Part shown: positions 1-8,063 of the stretch, in pieces
Layout: every line of letters starts with the position of its first letter
Numbering within the stretch: position 1 is the stretch's first letter
DNA from: Bacteroidales bacterium
GTDB taxonomy: Bacteria > Bacteroidota > Bacteroidia > Bacteroidales > UBA1556
NCBI GenBank assembly: GCA_023145955.1
Contig: JAGLDA010000169.1
Location: 1-30,774, forward strand
Direction of reading: 5' to 3'
Length of the DNA stretch: 30,774 nt
Translations under genes and position numbers: made by a program
The notes under the pieces: model-generated
Told to the model about the DNA's origin: nothing
Databases searched by the model: none
The model's input: the letters and a program-made list of their open reading frames with translations, nothing else

Positions 1-24
1 CGAAAACAAAATCACTCAGTCTGA

Positions 25-58
25 CTAATTCTCAATTTCTAATTCCTAATTCTCAATT
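25..58. repeat. short direct repeat in AT-rich intergenic tail
   Basis: The 13-mer CTAATTCTCAATT occurs at 25-37 and again at 46-58, with a related CTAATTCC between them. It lies in the 120-base non-coding stretch downstream of the ion channel gene. Low-complexity strings of this kind are common between genes in Bacteroidota. No function is assigned. Confidence 0.5.
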
Positions 59-123
59 ATTAAATAAACGCTGAATTTAAGTTGAAAATGCAACTTATTA
101 ATTAACCATTGAACCATTAAAAA

Positions 124-942
124 CTATAATCCCTCACCACACATTTTGCAACACTCAGCATCATCATCATGTTCAGCAAAATTGCAATTACTGCAAACTT
201 GAGTATTCCTTCGCTGATGTTTTTTGCTATTTATTATTTCAGAAGTTATAATTCCTGATGGAACGGCAATTATTGCATAACCAAGGAGCATAATAACAGA
301 GGCTAGTGATTGTCCAATAATGGTTTGAGGTGCTATATCGCCATAGCCAACGGTAGTAATGGTAACAATGGCCCAGTATATACTCTTTGGAATGCTAGTA
401 AAGCCAGTTTCTGGACTTTCTACAATATACATTATAGATCCCATAATTGTAACTATAAGAACAATAAAGAAAAAGAATACGGCTATTTTGTGCCTACTGT
501 TTTTGAAAGATTCAATTAATAATCGTGAAGCCCCTAAAAATTGCATTAGTTTTAAAACTCTAAATACCCTTAAAAGTCTTAATATTCTTATTACCATAAG
601 AAAATGAGTGCCAGCAAGAAATAATCCTATATAAGTAGGTAATACACTTAATAAATCGATCATTCCATAAAAGCTGAAAATGTACTTTTTGGGCTTTAGT
701 GTAGTAAATACTCTAAATAAATATTCGATACTAAAAACTATGGTAAAAAACCATTCCGAATAAAAAAGTAATTTTGGGTATTCATCATGAATTTCAGGAA
801 CACTATCGAGCATAACCACTCCAACAGATAGTACTATCAATACTAATAGTATTTCATCAAATAGTTTTCCTAAAAAAGTATCTGCCTCAAAAATTACATC
901 ATGAATTCTGCATTTTAGATCTTTATCTTTGCTATCAATCAT
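124..942 (-). CDS. Voltage-gated-type potassium channel (ion transporter) with C-terminal zinc ribbon
   Basis: This is a 272-residue inner-membrane cation channel of the six-TM Ion_trans family. Hydrophobic segments fall at about 28-48, 58-80, 88-110, 152-175 and 212-235. An arginine-rich S4-like helix at 118-131 (RILRLLRVFRVLK) suggests a voltage sensor. The pore loop carries the K+ selectivity filter TVGYGD at 197-202, so potassium is the likely ion. The cytoplasmic tail ends in a small zinc-ribbon-like knuckle, C250-x2-C253 and C265-x2-C268. The start codon is 3 bases after the folP stop, so the two genes are co-transcribed from the folP promoter. Family and ion selectivity are well supported; the role of the zinc ribbon is not known to me. 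Confidence 0.93.
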   Translation of the reverse strand: MIDSKDKDLKCRIHDVIFEADTFLGKLFDEILLVLIVLSVGVVMLDSVPEIHDEYPKLLFYSEWFFTIVFSIEYLFRVFTTLKPKKYIFSFYGMIDLLSVLPTYIGLFLAGTHFLMVIRILRLLRVFRVLKLMQFLGASRLLIESFKNSRHKIAVFFFFIVLIVTIMGSIMYIVESPETGFTSIPKSIYWAIVTITTVGYGDIAPQTIIGQSLASVIMLLGYAIIAVPSGIITSEIINSKKHQRRNTQVCSNCNFAEHDDDAECCKMCGEGL

Positions 943-945
943 TAT

Positions 946-1803
946 TTATGCTTTTTCCATTAGTTTATATATGTCTATGGTTTCTTTTGCTTCTTTTACA
1001 TCATGAACTCTTAGTATATCAGCCCCATTTTGCAAGGCAATCATATGAGCAGAGGTAGTAGCATTTAATGCCTCCGTTGCATTAATGCCAAGAGGCTTGT
1101 ATAACATCGATTTTCTGGATATACCAACCAAAATAGGGCCTTGTAGAAATTCAAAAGTTTTAAGCTGCTTCAGTAATTCATAATTATGTTCTATATTTTT
1201 TCCAAAACCAAATCCAGGATCGTAAATAATATCGTTTACTCCTTTTAAGTTTAGTTTGGCTCTTTGTTCCGACATGAAATATAGAACCTCTTTTACTACA
1301 TTATCATATTTAGGATTTTGTTGCATTATATCAGGCTTACCTCCTGTATGCATTATTATATATGGAATATTTATTTCTGATATAACATCTAACATATTAT
1401 TATCAAATGTACCACCAGAAATATCGTTAATTATATGTGCGCCATTATTATAACACTCTTTGGCTACTTCAGCATGCCATGTGTCAATGCTAATAATTGC
1501 ATTAGGAAACTCTTTTCTTATATTTATAATAGTTGGTATAAGTGATTCTATTTCATGCTTTATTCCAAGCTCTTTGGAGCCAGGTCTTGTGCTCTGTGCT
1601 CCTATATCAATAAAATTTGCCCCATCTGATAACATTTTCTCTACGCGTGCCAACTGTTTGATATGGGTAGTGTATTTTCCACCATCGTAAAACGAATCGT
1701 CGGTAATATTCAATATACCCATTACTTTTGGGCTTGAGAGGCTATATAGCTCTCCGCTAATGTTTATTGTTTTACTCTTTTGGAATAGGGTAGATGTATT
1801 CAT
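946..1803 (-). CDS. folP: Dihydropteroate synthase
   Basis: It condenses 6-hydroxymethyl-7,8-dihydropterin diphosphate with p-aminobenzoate to give dihydropteroate in folate synthesis, in the cytoplasm; it is the sulfonamide target. The 285-residue length is normal. Family motifs are present in order: MGILNITDDSFYDGG near 28-42, the diphosphate-binding loop IGAQSTRPGS at 67-76, SIDTW near 105, NDISGG near 125, DPGFGFGKN near 195, GISRKS near 230 and RVHDVKE near the end. ATG start at 1803 lies about 26 bases after a TAnnTTTG box on the minus strand. The downstream gene is an ion channel, whereas in many Bacteroidota the diadenylate cyclase gene sits in that place. Confidence 0.97.
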   Translation of the reverse strand: MNTSTLFQKSKTINISGELYSLSSPKVMGILNITDDSFYDGGKYTTHIKQLARVEKMLSDGANFIDIGAQSTRPGSKELGIKHEIESLIPTIINIRKEFPNAIISIDTWHAEVAKECYNNGAHIINDISGGTFDNNMLDVISEINIPYIIMHTGGKPDIMQQNPKYDNVVKEVLYFMSEQRAKLNLKGVNDIIYDPGFGFGKNIEHNYELLKQLKTFEFLQGPILVGISRKSMLYKPLGINATEALNATTSAHMIALQNGADILRVHDVKEAKETIDIYKLMEKA

Positions 1804-1828
1804 TTAATTTCTGTTGTATTTTATTATA

Positions 1829-1836
1829 CAAAGGTA
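1829..1836 (-). promoter_or_regulatory. -7 promoter box for folP-channel operon
   Basis: On the minus strand this reads TACCTTTG, an exact match to the Bacteroidota -7 consensus TAnnTTTG, followed by TATAAT. It lies 26 bases upstream of the folP ATG. I see no clear TTTG -33 element at the expected distance. Confidence 0.55.
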
Positions 1837-1884
1837 TGGAAAATAATATGATGTTATAATCTGATATTAATTTAATAATAATAA

Positions 1885-1920
1885 TTTGTGAGCATTGAAT
1901 GTATTATAATGTTAAATTTG
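1885..1920 (+). promoter_or_regulatory. Promoter of the LtaS-like gene
   Basis: TTTG at 1885-1888 and TAAATTTG at 1913-1920 match the Bacteroidota -33 and -7 elements. The spacer is 24 bases, slightly longer than usual. The ATG follows 22 bases later. Confidence 0.5.
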
Positions 1921-1942
1921 CACTCTTAAAATTAAAAATAAT

Positions 1943-3958
1943 ATGACCATGTTGAGTTTTATTAGCGGTAGATTATCAAATACAATGCGTAACCTAAAAG
2001 CATATTTGGCTTTATCTATTCCTTTTATAATAGTTTTTGTATTATTGAGGGTGTATGATTTTGTTAATGTTTATAATTATTCCAATTCCTTAATGTCAAT
2101 TGGTGATTTTATAAAAGCATTAAGTTTGGATTTTATGCTTGCCATGGGAATTTCTGGTGTTGGGCTTATTCTGTTTTTGTTGCTTAGTTTTATTTCTTTT
2201 CGAATTGCAAAAGTATTACTTATAGCAGTATTTTTCATTATATTAATGTTATATATTGCTTTTATTCAGTATTTTAATGTAGCATTAGTTCCTTTAGATC
2301 AAGTGGTGTTCATTTACGAGTTTAATGATATAATTGATATAGCCTTTGGCTCGGGGCAATTGAATGCAATAGAGATTATTGTTTTTATTGTAGCCACGAT
2401 ACTGTATTTGGGCGGAAGTATCTATCTTTTAAATAAAAATATATCAAGATATATTGCAGCCTTATTCTCATTTTTAATAATAGGAATAGGTGCTTCTACT
2501 AATGTATATATTGTAAGTCAAAAGCAATATAATAATGAGTTATCGTTTTTCTGTAATACCAATAAGTTTATTTATTTTGTAAAAGCTGTAACCAAATACT
2601 CGCAAGAAGATAGTGATGTAGGTGTAGGAGAAATAAGCAAATATGTTGAAGCGTATCGCTCATTAGATAACTCAGGTAAAAAATATGGGCCTCAAAATTA
2701 TCCGTTTTATTATAAGAATGATTATAAAAGTACTTTGGATAACTTTTTTGATTCATTGCCAGAGGGAGAAAAGCCAAATATTGTATTAATAATGGTGGAA
2801 AGCCTTTCTCCTACAGTCAGTGGAAAGTATTCGCCCAATTATTCATTTACTCCTTTTATTGATTCATTGGCAGAGCATAGCCTTTATTGGCGAAATTGTA
2901 TATCTACCTCAGAGCGCACCTTTGGTGTAATGCCAGCTCTATTAGCCTCTTTACCACCTGGCAAAAAAGGGTTTATGGATTTAGATCGTCCTTACCCAAA
3001 TTTCTTTTCATTACCTAAAATGCTTAAGAAAAATGGATATTCTACACAGATGTTTTATGGTGGATGGCCAGGCTTTACTCATATGGATAAATTTATTATC
3101 GCTGCTGGTATTGATAGCCTATATTGGGATTTTCCTGACTACGAAAAAATGCCTAGAAGTGCCACAGGTCATACTTGGGGCTATGGAGATAATGTGTTAT
3201 TTAAGGCCTCAGAATCGTTTATAGAAAGCGATACATCGTATTTTAGTCTATATCTAACACTAAGTACTCATTCTCCTTTCGATAGCTCAGAGCCAGAGTT
3301 ATATAGGGCTTATGCCGATAGTGTAATTGAAACCCTGAAAGATGAAGCTGTGCAGAAAAGAGCTCGTGAGGTGAATTATGGGATAAAGGCATATTATGTG
3401 CTTGATAATGAGCTTAGAATGTTTATGAAAAAGTATAAAGAGAGATCCGAATATGAAAAAACCATTTTTATTATTACAGGTGATCATAAAGGTGTTTTGT
3501 TTGGATATAAAAATAGTATCGATAAATACGCTGTTCCTTTAATTATATATAGTCCATTATTAAAAACTGCGCAAGAGTTTGGTGGAGTGGTTACTCATAA
3601 CGACTTATTCCCTTCATTAAATAATCTATTACATAATAAATATGGATTGGAAGTAAGTAGCTTTGATCATTCTATTGGTCAGCAACTTGATACTTCTGTT
3701 GCGTTTCATGCAGATAATATTCTTTTTCCAATGCGAAATTCGCGTGATATGAATGAATATATAAACGGGAAATACTATCTTAATAGAGAATTGTTATTTG
3801 TGCTACATGATACCTTGGGAATGGAATTAATAGATAACGATATTATTAAAAATAGAATGCAAAAGGAGTTGGAAGAGTATAAAAAAGTGCAAAATAATGT
3901 ACTTAATACGAATACTCTATTGTCTCAATTAGATATTTATTTGGAAGGAGAAAAGTAA
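1943..3958 (+). CDS. LtaS-like membrane sulfatase/phosphotransferase (alkaline phosphatase superfamily)
   Basis: This 671-residue inner-membrane protein has about five N-terminal transmembrane helices (roughly residues 18-38, 55-80, 85-110, 140-160, 168-190) and a large extracytoplasmic catalytic domain. The domain begins with PNIVLIMVESLSP at 278-290 (E286 is the likely first metal ligand), carries SERTFGVMPALLASLP with T326 as the probable nucleophile, and has TGDHKG near 512-517 supplying D and H metal ligands. This is the layout of lipoteichoic-acid synthase and related phosphoglycerol or phosphoethanolamine transferases. Gram-negative Bacteroidota do not make LTA, so the substrate is more likely a periplasmic glycan or lipid head group. 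It is monocistronic, with its own promoter, and converges on the ABC gene downstream. ATG at 1949 is an alternative start. Confidence 0.9.
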   Translation: MTMLSFISGRLSNTMRNLKAYLALSIPFIIVFVLLRVYDFVNVYNYSNSLMSIGDFIKALSLDFMLAMGISGVGLILFLLLSFISFRIAKVLLIAVFFIILMLYIAFIQYFNVALVPLDQVVFIYEFNDIIDIAFGSGQLNAIEIIVFIVATILYLGGSIYLLNKNISRYIAALFSFLIIGIGASTNVYIVSQKQYNNELSFFCNTNKFIYFVKAVTKYSQEDSDVGVGEISKYVEAYRSLDNSGKKYGPQNYPFYYKNDYKSTLDNFFDSLPEGEKPNIVLIMVESLSPTVSGKYSPNYSFTPFIDSLAEHSLYWRNCISTSERTFGVMPALLASLPPGKKGFMDLDRPYPNFFSLPKMLKKNGYSTQMFYGGWPGFTHMDKFIIAAGIDSLYWDFPDYEKMPRSATGHTWGYGDNVLFKASESFIESDTSYFSLYLTLSTHSPFDSSEPELYRAYADSVIETLKDEAVQKRAREVNYGIKAYYVLDNELRMFMKKYKERSEYEKTIFIITGDHKGVLFGYKNSIDKYAVPLIIYSPLLKTAQEFGGVVTHNDLFPSLNNLLHNKYGLEVSSFDHSIGQQLDTSVAFHADNILFPMRNSRDMNEYINGKYYLNRELLFVLHDTLGMELIDNDIIKNRMQKELEEYKKVQNNVLNTNTLLSQLDIYLEGEK

Positions 3959-4024
3959 TACACAATAATTTGCCGACTGATTCCAATATTTATGGGGCAA
4001 CCGCTTGAAAACTAAATTATACCT

Positions 4025-4729
4025 TTATAATAAAGCGCTTCTAGGATTGTCATTTATTTCTTCTTTATCAATAATTCCATCTTTTAGGCGAACTATTCTA
4101 TGAGTATGGGCTGCAATATCTTCCTCATGAGTAACAACAATAACTGTATTGCCAGCTTTATGTATTCTCTCGAAAAGCGCCATTATCTCAATTGAGGTTT
4201 TAGAGTCTAGATTACCCGTAGGCTCATCAGCGAGTATAATAGAAGGATTATTAACTAATGCACGAGCAACTGCAACTCTCTGTCGCTGACCGCCAGATAA
4301 TTCGTTAGGTCGGTGGTCCATTCTGTCTGCCAATTGTACCTGCTCCAATACTTCAACAGCTCTTTGTATACGTTGCTCTTTAGGAAGCCCTGCATATACT
4401 AAAGGCAGCATCACATTCTCCAATGCTGTGGCTCTAGGGAGTAGGTTGAAAGTTTGGAAAACAAAACCAATTTCTGTATTACGAATTTCGGCAAGCTCAT
4501 TGTCAGTTAGTTCGCTTACGTTCTGGTTGTTAAGAATATATTTGCCAGATGTAGGCGTATCAAGGCAGCCAAGGATATTCATGAAAGTAGATTTTCCTGA
4601 GCCAGATGTTCCCATCAAACTTACATATTCGTTTTTCTTAATATTAATATCAATACCATCAAGGGCTTTTACAACTTGAGTGCCTACTTGAAAGTATTTT
4701 TTTATTCCAGAAATCTCTATTATATTCAT
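4025..4729 (-). CDS. ABC transporter ATP-binding protein, LolD/MacB type
   Basis: This 234-residue cytoplasmic ATPase powers a MacB/LolCDE/FtsX-type transporter, which acts on lipoproteins or envelope substrates without moving them through a classical channel. Walker A GTSGSGKST is at 40-48, the Q-loop FVFQTF around 89-94, signature LSGGQRQRVAVARAL at 144-158, Walker B IILADEP with E169, and the switch histidine H201. The phrase GRP..LSGGQRQR and NLDSKTS is typical of the LolD/MacB subgroup. No permease is adjacent; an FtsX-type permease about 20 kb away (24642-25859) could be a partner, but that is only inference. A TACCTTTG box 37 bases upstream suggests its own promoter. Confidence 0.95.
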   Translation of the reverse strand: MNIIEISGIKKYFQVGTQVVKALDGIDINIKKNEYVSLMGTSGSGKSTFMNILGCLDTPTSGKYILNNQNVSELTDNELAEIRNTEIGFVFQTFNLLPRATALENVMLPLVYAGLPKEQRIQRAVEVLEQVQLADRMDHRPNELSGGQRQRVAVARALVNNPSIILADEPTGNLDSKTSIEIMALFERIHKAGNTVIVVTHEEDIAAHTHRIVRLKDGIIDKEEINDNPRSALL

Positions 4730-4766
4730 AATTCAATTTATCTTAACTAATATAGTTTTGAAGCTT

Positions 4767-4774
4767 CAAAGGTA
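4767..4774 (-). promoter_or_regulatory. -7 promoter box for the ABC ATPase gene
   Basis: The minus strand reads TACCTTTG, an exact TAnnTTTG match, 37 bases upstream of the ATG at 4729. The same TACCTTTG core is used ahead of folP and the six-TM K+ channel. No good -33 element was seen. Confidence 0.5.
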
Positions 4775-4891
4775 GTTAAATATGTATTAAGATGATTTCA
4801 ATTATTATAGTATTTTTTAGTTTTAATCTACGTATGCATATTTCTTTGAATCTTGCTTGGGTAGTAGCAATAAGCCTATAGTAACGGACCA

Positions 4892-4924
4892 AAATCTCGA
4901 AAAACTGATGTTTTTCGAAGATTT
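4892..4924 (-). terminator. Hairpin downstream of the MscS gene, possible terminator
   Basis: The stem pairs CGAAAAAC (4898-4905) with GTTTTTCG (4910-4917) around a TGAT loop, and extends through AAATCT/AGATTT with a single bulged A, giving about 14 pairs. It lies 40 bases after the MscS stop codon on the minus strand. It is followed by only a short T stretch, so termination is plausible but not certain. Confidence 0.5.
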
Positions 4925-4963
4925 GCTAGCTGTATGGGCATATAATCTTTTTATATAAAGGAT

Positions 4964-6895
4964 TTATTCTTCAATTTCTAAAATTGGCATTTTTACAAAT
5001 AAAATTCCTAATTCACTTTTTATATCTAGAATTTTAATAAGAAGGTCATGTTTCTCAGCCATTTCATGATCCCAATCATCTACTTTAAAAAATACGTAAA
5101 TTAATATTTGTATTCCATATTTGTCGAGGTTATTTATATAAACCATATAAAAATCTTTACGAGTTTTATCTGTTTTAGAAATATATTCCTTAGTTTTTTC
5201 TATAAATAGTTCAATCTTATCAGTAGGGGTATTATAATCTAGCAAAATTTTACCGCTATAACGTCGATATTTTCGCTTACCCATATTGTCAATATTATTA
5301 TCAGATAAATTGCTGTTAGGAATTGTTACCAATGAATTATGAAAAGTTCTAACTCTTGTGGAACGAAGTCCTACTTTTTCAACTGTTCCGCTAACATCAT
5401 TAGTCTCAATCCAGTCGCCAACATTAAAGCTATCATCAGCAAAAATCATTAAAGAGCCAAAAAAGTTTTTTATAGTATCTTGAGCTCCTAAAGCTAACGC
5501 AAATCCTCCAATGGATAAACCTGCCAAAAAGTTGATTAGATTATAACCCAAGGCGTCAATAGTAAATAATAAACTAGCTGTAAAAATTATAACCTTTGCT
5601 AATAATCCAAGAAAGAACACTAAGCCAAATCTGTTATCAAAGCTATCTTCTTTTGTAAGGATTATAACCAATAGGTTTACTATATATACAGATATAAGCG
5701 TTCCTATAAATATTTTGGAAAGCTTTATTACTAAAAGAAAATAGTGCTGATATTCTATTGGAAAAGCAAAAGAAGGGCCGTAATCTGAGATAATATTTAT
5801 GGCTATAATATATGCAATGGAATTAAAAAGAACAAAAATATTATTTCTCCACCTATTGTTTTTTACGATAGTATTTATAACCCTTTTTACTAAATATTTA
5901 TTTACTACATAGATAATTAGTAAGATTGAAATAAAGAATAAAAGCATAAATATTTGCCAAAGTTGCAATTTGCCAATTTGACTTATTCCAAAATAGCTAG
6001 CAAATTTCTTAAAATTATCTGAAAACATAAATATTTGTTCGGCATCTTCGGAGTACATATTGTTATGCACACTAGATATCAATTCAGCAGAATTACGTGA
6101 ATAAAGCCAATTGTCACCTACCTTCTCTAAATATAGTTCCTTAAAAGCAGGGTTAGGCCAATATTGATGTAGATTGGTAATGGTGTCTATATAAAAACTA
6201 TCTCTACTTAACGTTTTGAAATTGAAAACCTCTTGCGAAAGCCCAAGATAAATTTGTTTCAGCTTTATTGCAATTTTTTCTGCCTGCAAAGTGTCTTTGG
6301 GGCTTATATTTATGCATTTAGAAGCTATCTTAAGATCAAAAAGGGAATCGTCAGTATAAATAATATGTGATAAGATTGTATTGTATGGTGTTGATCTATT
6401 AAGTGTAACATTTTTTGAACTATTTATTTCTATAGCTACTTCTTTCTGTAAATTTTTTAGTACATCTTTATCTTTAGGTTTAAATTTTAATACATATTTA
6501 TTGTATAATAAAGGAACATTGTTAATAGTTTCCACAGAATAATACCACTTTCTCTTTTGGCGAGTAAGGTATATTTTCTTTTCCTTTGGGAAAATATAGT
6601 ATATGTCTGTCTTCTTAATTCCTTTTCGTCTATTCCATATATTATCTATATCAATATTTAAAGAAATAAGGATTTCTTTAAGCTTTATTATTCTTCGCTC
6701 TTTCTCTTTTACGCTGAGATTGGTTTTCTCCATTGTAAAAGTTGCTAGGTTTTTGTTCTCATGTCCTTTTTCTAGGAAATAGAAATGAGATTTTACTAAT
6801 TCCTGTGGGGTGGAATTTGAAAATTTCCAGTCTTTTTGAGCAAAGCTTGTTAGTGTTCCTAATATGATTATTATTGAAAGTAGAATTTTTTTCAT
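4964..6895 (-). CDS. Mechanosensitive ion channel of the MscS family with large periplasmic N-domain
   Basis: This 643-residue protein begins with a signal peptide (about 1-20, ending SFAQ), then has about 290 residues of predicted periplasmic sequence, several membrane helices from about 310 to 460, and a C-terminal MscS core. The core shows the pore-lining helix and beta domain: GGFALALGAQDTIKNFFGS near 460-478, FNVGDWIE, GTVEKVGLRSTRVRTFHNSLVTIPNS, then the alpha/beta domain to the C-terminus. Such channels open under membrane tension and release solutes during hypo-osmotic shock. Its ATG lies 6 bases after the stop of the upstream K+ channel, so both are one operon. The function of the N-terminal domain is unknown to me. 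Confidence 0.93.
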   Translation of the reverse strand: MKKILLSIIIILGTLTSFAQKDWKFSNSTPQELVKSHFYFLEKGHENKNLATFTMEKTNLSVKEKERRIIKLKEILISLNIDIDNIWNRRKGIKKTDIYYIFPKEKKIYLTRQKRKWYYSVETINNVPLLYNKYVLKFKPKDKDVLKNLQKEVAIEINSSKNVTLNRSTPYNTILSHIIYTDDSLFDLKIASKCINISPKDTLQAEKIAIKLKQIYLGLSQEVFNFKTLSRDSFYIDTITNLHQYWPNPAFKELYLEKVGDNWLYSRNSAELISSVHNNMYSEDAEQIFMFSDNFKKFASYFGISQIGKLQLWQIFMLLFFISILLIIYVVNKYLVKRVINTIVKNNRWRNNIFVLFNSIAYIIAINIISDYGPSFAFPIEYQHYFLLVIKLSKIFIGTLISVYIVNLLVIILTKEDSFDNRFGLVFFLGLLAKVIIFTASLLFTIDALGYNLINFLAGLSIGGFALALGAQDTIKNFFGSLMIFADDSFNVGDWIETNDVSGTVEKVGLRSTRVRTFHNSLVTIPNSNLSDNNIDNMGKRKYRRYSGKILLDYNTPTDKIELFIEKTKEYISKTDKTRKDFYMVYINNLDKYGIQILIYVFFKVDDWDHEMAEKHDLLIKILDIKSELGILFVKMPILEIEE

Positions 6896-6901
6896 AAAAA
6901 A

Positions 6902-7543
6902 TTATTTTGCTTGATTAATTGTGGAGCTAAATTTGCCAATTATTAGAGCAATAATAATTGTAAGGTATAGCTGACCTGAAATTCCTGTAATTAGGCTTAT
7001 GTTTCTAGCCATTGGGCTTATTGGAATAATTTCTCCATAGCCAATAGTGGTTAGAGTTATAAAACTGTAATATATCATGTCGCCTAAGCTCGCAGAACCT
7101 TCGAATAATATTGCGTTATTATTAAATGCCAATATTATAATATTTGTAATAGTAGCTATTATTCCAATTAGTAAGTATCCACTTATAGCTTCAAATATTA
7201 CTTCTAAGTTTATGTTTTTTGTTCTAGCAATTTGTAATATAAGCAGAGTGGTTACTATTGCAAAAACAATTGCTGATATTGTAAATGTGGATATTAAAAT
7301 GTGTTTTTGTTCAATAAAAAAAAATGCAAATTGAGAAATTACTCCTAGAATTAATAATGACTTTATTAATATAGTACGTTTTTTAATAGAGAAATTAGTT
7401 GCAATAAAAATTAGTGAATAACTAAAAAGATTAGCGACCTTGTGAAAACTTGTATCTTCATATAAAGGATTAATAAATATAAATATTATTATGCTAATGA
7501 ATAAATACGTCGATCGGGGAATTTGCATTATATGCTTTATCAT
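6902..7543 (-). CDS. Six-TM potassium channel without voltage-sensor arginines
   Basis: This 213-residue integral membrane protein has hydrophobic helices at about 11-27, 38-53, 58-77, 81-106, 115-138 and 182-204, with a pore loop between the last two. The filter is TIGYGE (166-171) rather than the usual TVGYGD; the Gly-Tyr-Gly core is intact and Glu at the outer position occurs in some prokaryotic channels. The fourth helix lacks regularly spaced arginines, so it is probably not voltage-gated. It is the first gene of an operon with the MscS channel. The ATG at 7543 lies almost at the predicted transcription start, so Met6 (ATG at 7528) may be the true start unless the message is leaderless. 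Confidence 0.88.
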   Translation of the reverse strand: MIKHIMQIPRSTYLFISIIIFIFINPLYEDTSFHKVANLFSYSLIFIATNFSIKKRTILIKSLLILGVISQFAFFFIEQKHILISTFTISAIVFAIVTTLLILQIARTKNINLEVIFEAISGYLLIGIIATITNIIILAFNNNAILFEGSASLGDMIYYSFITLTTIGYGEIIPISPMARNISLITGISGQLYLTIIIALIIGKFSSTINQAK

Positions 7544-7547
7544 TATA

Positions 7548-7555
7548 CAAAGGTA
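7548..7555 (-). promoter_or_regulatory. -7 promoter box for the K+ channel-MscS operon
   Basis: The minus strand reads TACCTTTG followed by TATAAT, identical over 14 bases to the folP -7 region. It is only 4 bases upstream of the ATG at 7543 and 19 bases upstream of the in-frame ATG at 7528, which favours the latter start. Confidence 0.5.
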
Positions 7556-7705
7556 TTGTTTTTTTAGGAGTTTATTTGGATATGATTTTTAAATATTGAT
7601 ATATCATTGTAGAAAATGTCATTTTTTGCCGTTTTTTAGAAAACATCATTGAACTATTGTAATTACAGTTTTTAATAAAAATAATTTATGGGCGATAATA
7701 TTACT

Positions 7706-7713
7706 TACATTTG
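7706..7713 (+). promoter_or_regulatory. -7 promoter box upstream of the structured leader
   Basis: TACATTTG is an exact match to TAnnTTTG. If used, transcription would begin near 7718 and give a leader of about 345 bases before the ATG at 8064, or a separate small RNA. No exact TTTG was found at -33. Confidence 0.4.
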
Positions 7714-7806
7714 TTAGTGAAATAATTATTTAACTCTAAAAACAGAACGTACTATTGAAACCATATTGGTTTAATCGTAAAGTGTGGGGGCATAGACAGT
7801 TCCTAT

Positions 7807-7852
7807 ATTCAATTAGTAAATGCAACTTTTAGGATGCAATTTATAGTTGAAT
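7807..7852 (+). other. Hairpin 1 in the leader
   Basis: ATTCAA (7807-7812) pairs with TTGAAT (7847-7852), and TAAATGCA (7817-7824) pairs with TGCAATTTA (7835-7843) with one bulged base. An asymmetric internal loop separates the two stems. Confidence 0.45.
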
Positions 7853-7956
7853 CTACCTTTTGTTCTTTCAATACGGATATTGTATACCTTATGTTTACTG
7901 GTTATATGGCTCATATTACAATTTTTAGACGGAGACGAATATAAGACAAATATCCA

Positions 7957-7995
7957 ATCAGATGGAAGGAGAGAAATTTCTCTCTTTCTTCTGAT
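7957..7995 (+). other. Hairpin 2 in the leader, 19 pairs
   Basis: The centre is the perfect palindrome GAGAGAAATTTCTCTC (7969-7984). The stem continues outward through GGAAG/TTTCT with two G-U pairs and, after one bulged T (7963), through ATCAGA/TCTGAT. No T-tract follows, so this is not a standard terminator. It ends 68 bases before the ATG at 8064. Confidence 0.55.
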
Positions 7996-8063
7996 AAAAT
8001 ATTTAATTATAAAGATCTCCTAAAAATTTGCATTTACTAGTTGAGTTTAAGAACAATAATATT

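Larger units (their letters stand above)
7544..8063. other. 520-base non-coding region with several hairpins; possible structured leader or small RNA
   Basis: This gap separates the divergent K+ channel and T9SS cargo genes. I found no convincing ORF: the longest small frame is about 17 codons. On the plus strand it holds a -7 box (7706-7713), a small AAACC/GGTTT hairpin near 7760-7775, a 46-base hairpin (7807-7852) and a 39-base very strong hairpin (7957-7995). Together these look like a transcribed, folded RNA beginning near 7718. It does not match the conserved cores of tmRNA, RNase P or SRP RNA that I can recall. Confidence 0.45.

Noticed and set aside
124..942. Channel gene as a diadenylate cyclase because it follows folP
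   Set aside because: The product has the K+ filter TVGYGD and no DGA or RHR motifs of a DAC domain.
1943..3958. True lipoteichoic acid synthase
   Set aside because: The fold and motifs fit the superfamily, but all other signs show a Gram-negative Bacteroidota cell, which has no lipoteichoic acid.
7957..7995. Rho-independent terminator
   Set aside because: The stem is strong but no T tract follows on either strand and it lies before a gene rather than after one.
7720..8000. tmRNA, RNase P RNA or SRP RNA
   Set aside because: None of the conserved core strings of these RNAs that I can recall is present; the region is left as an unassigned structured RNA.
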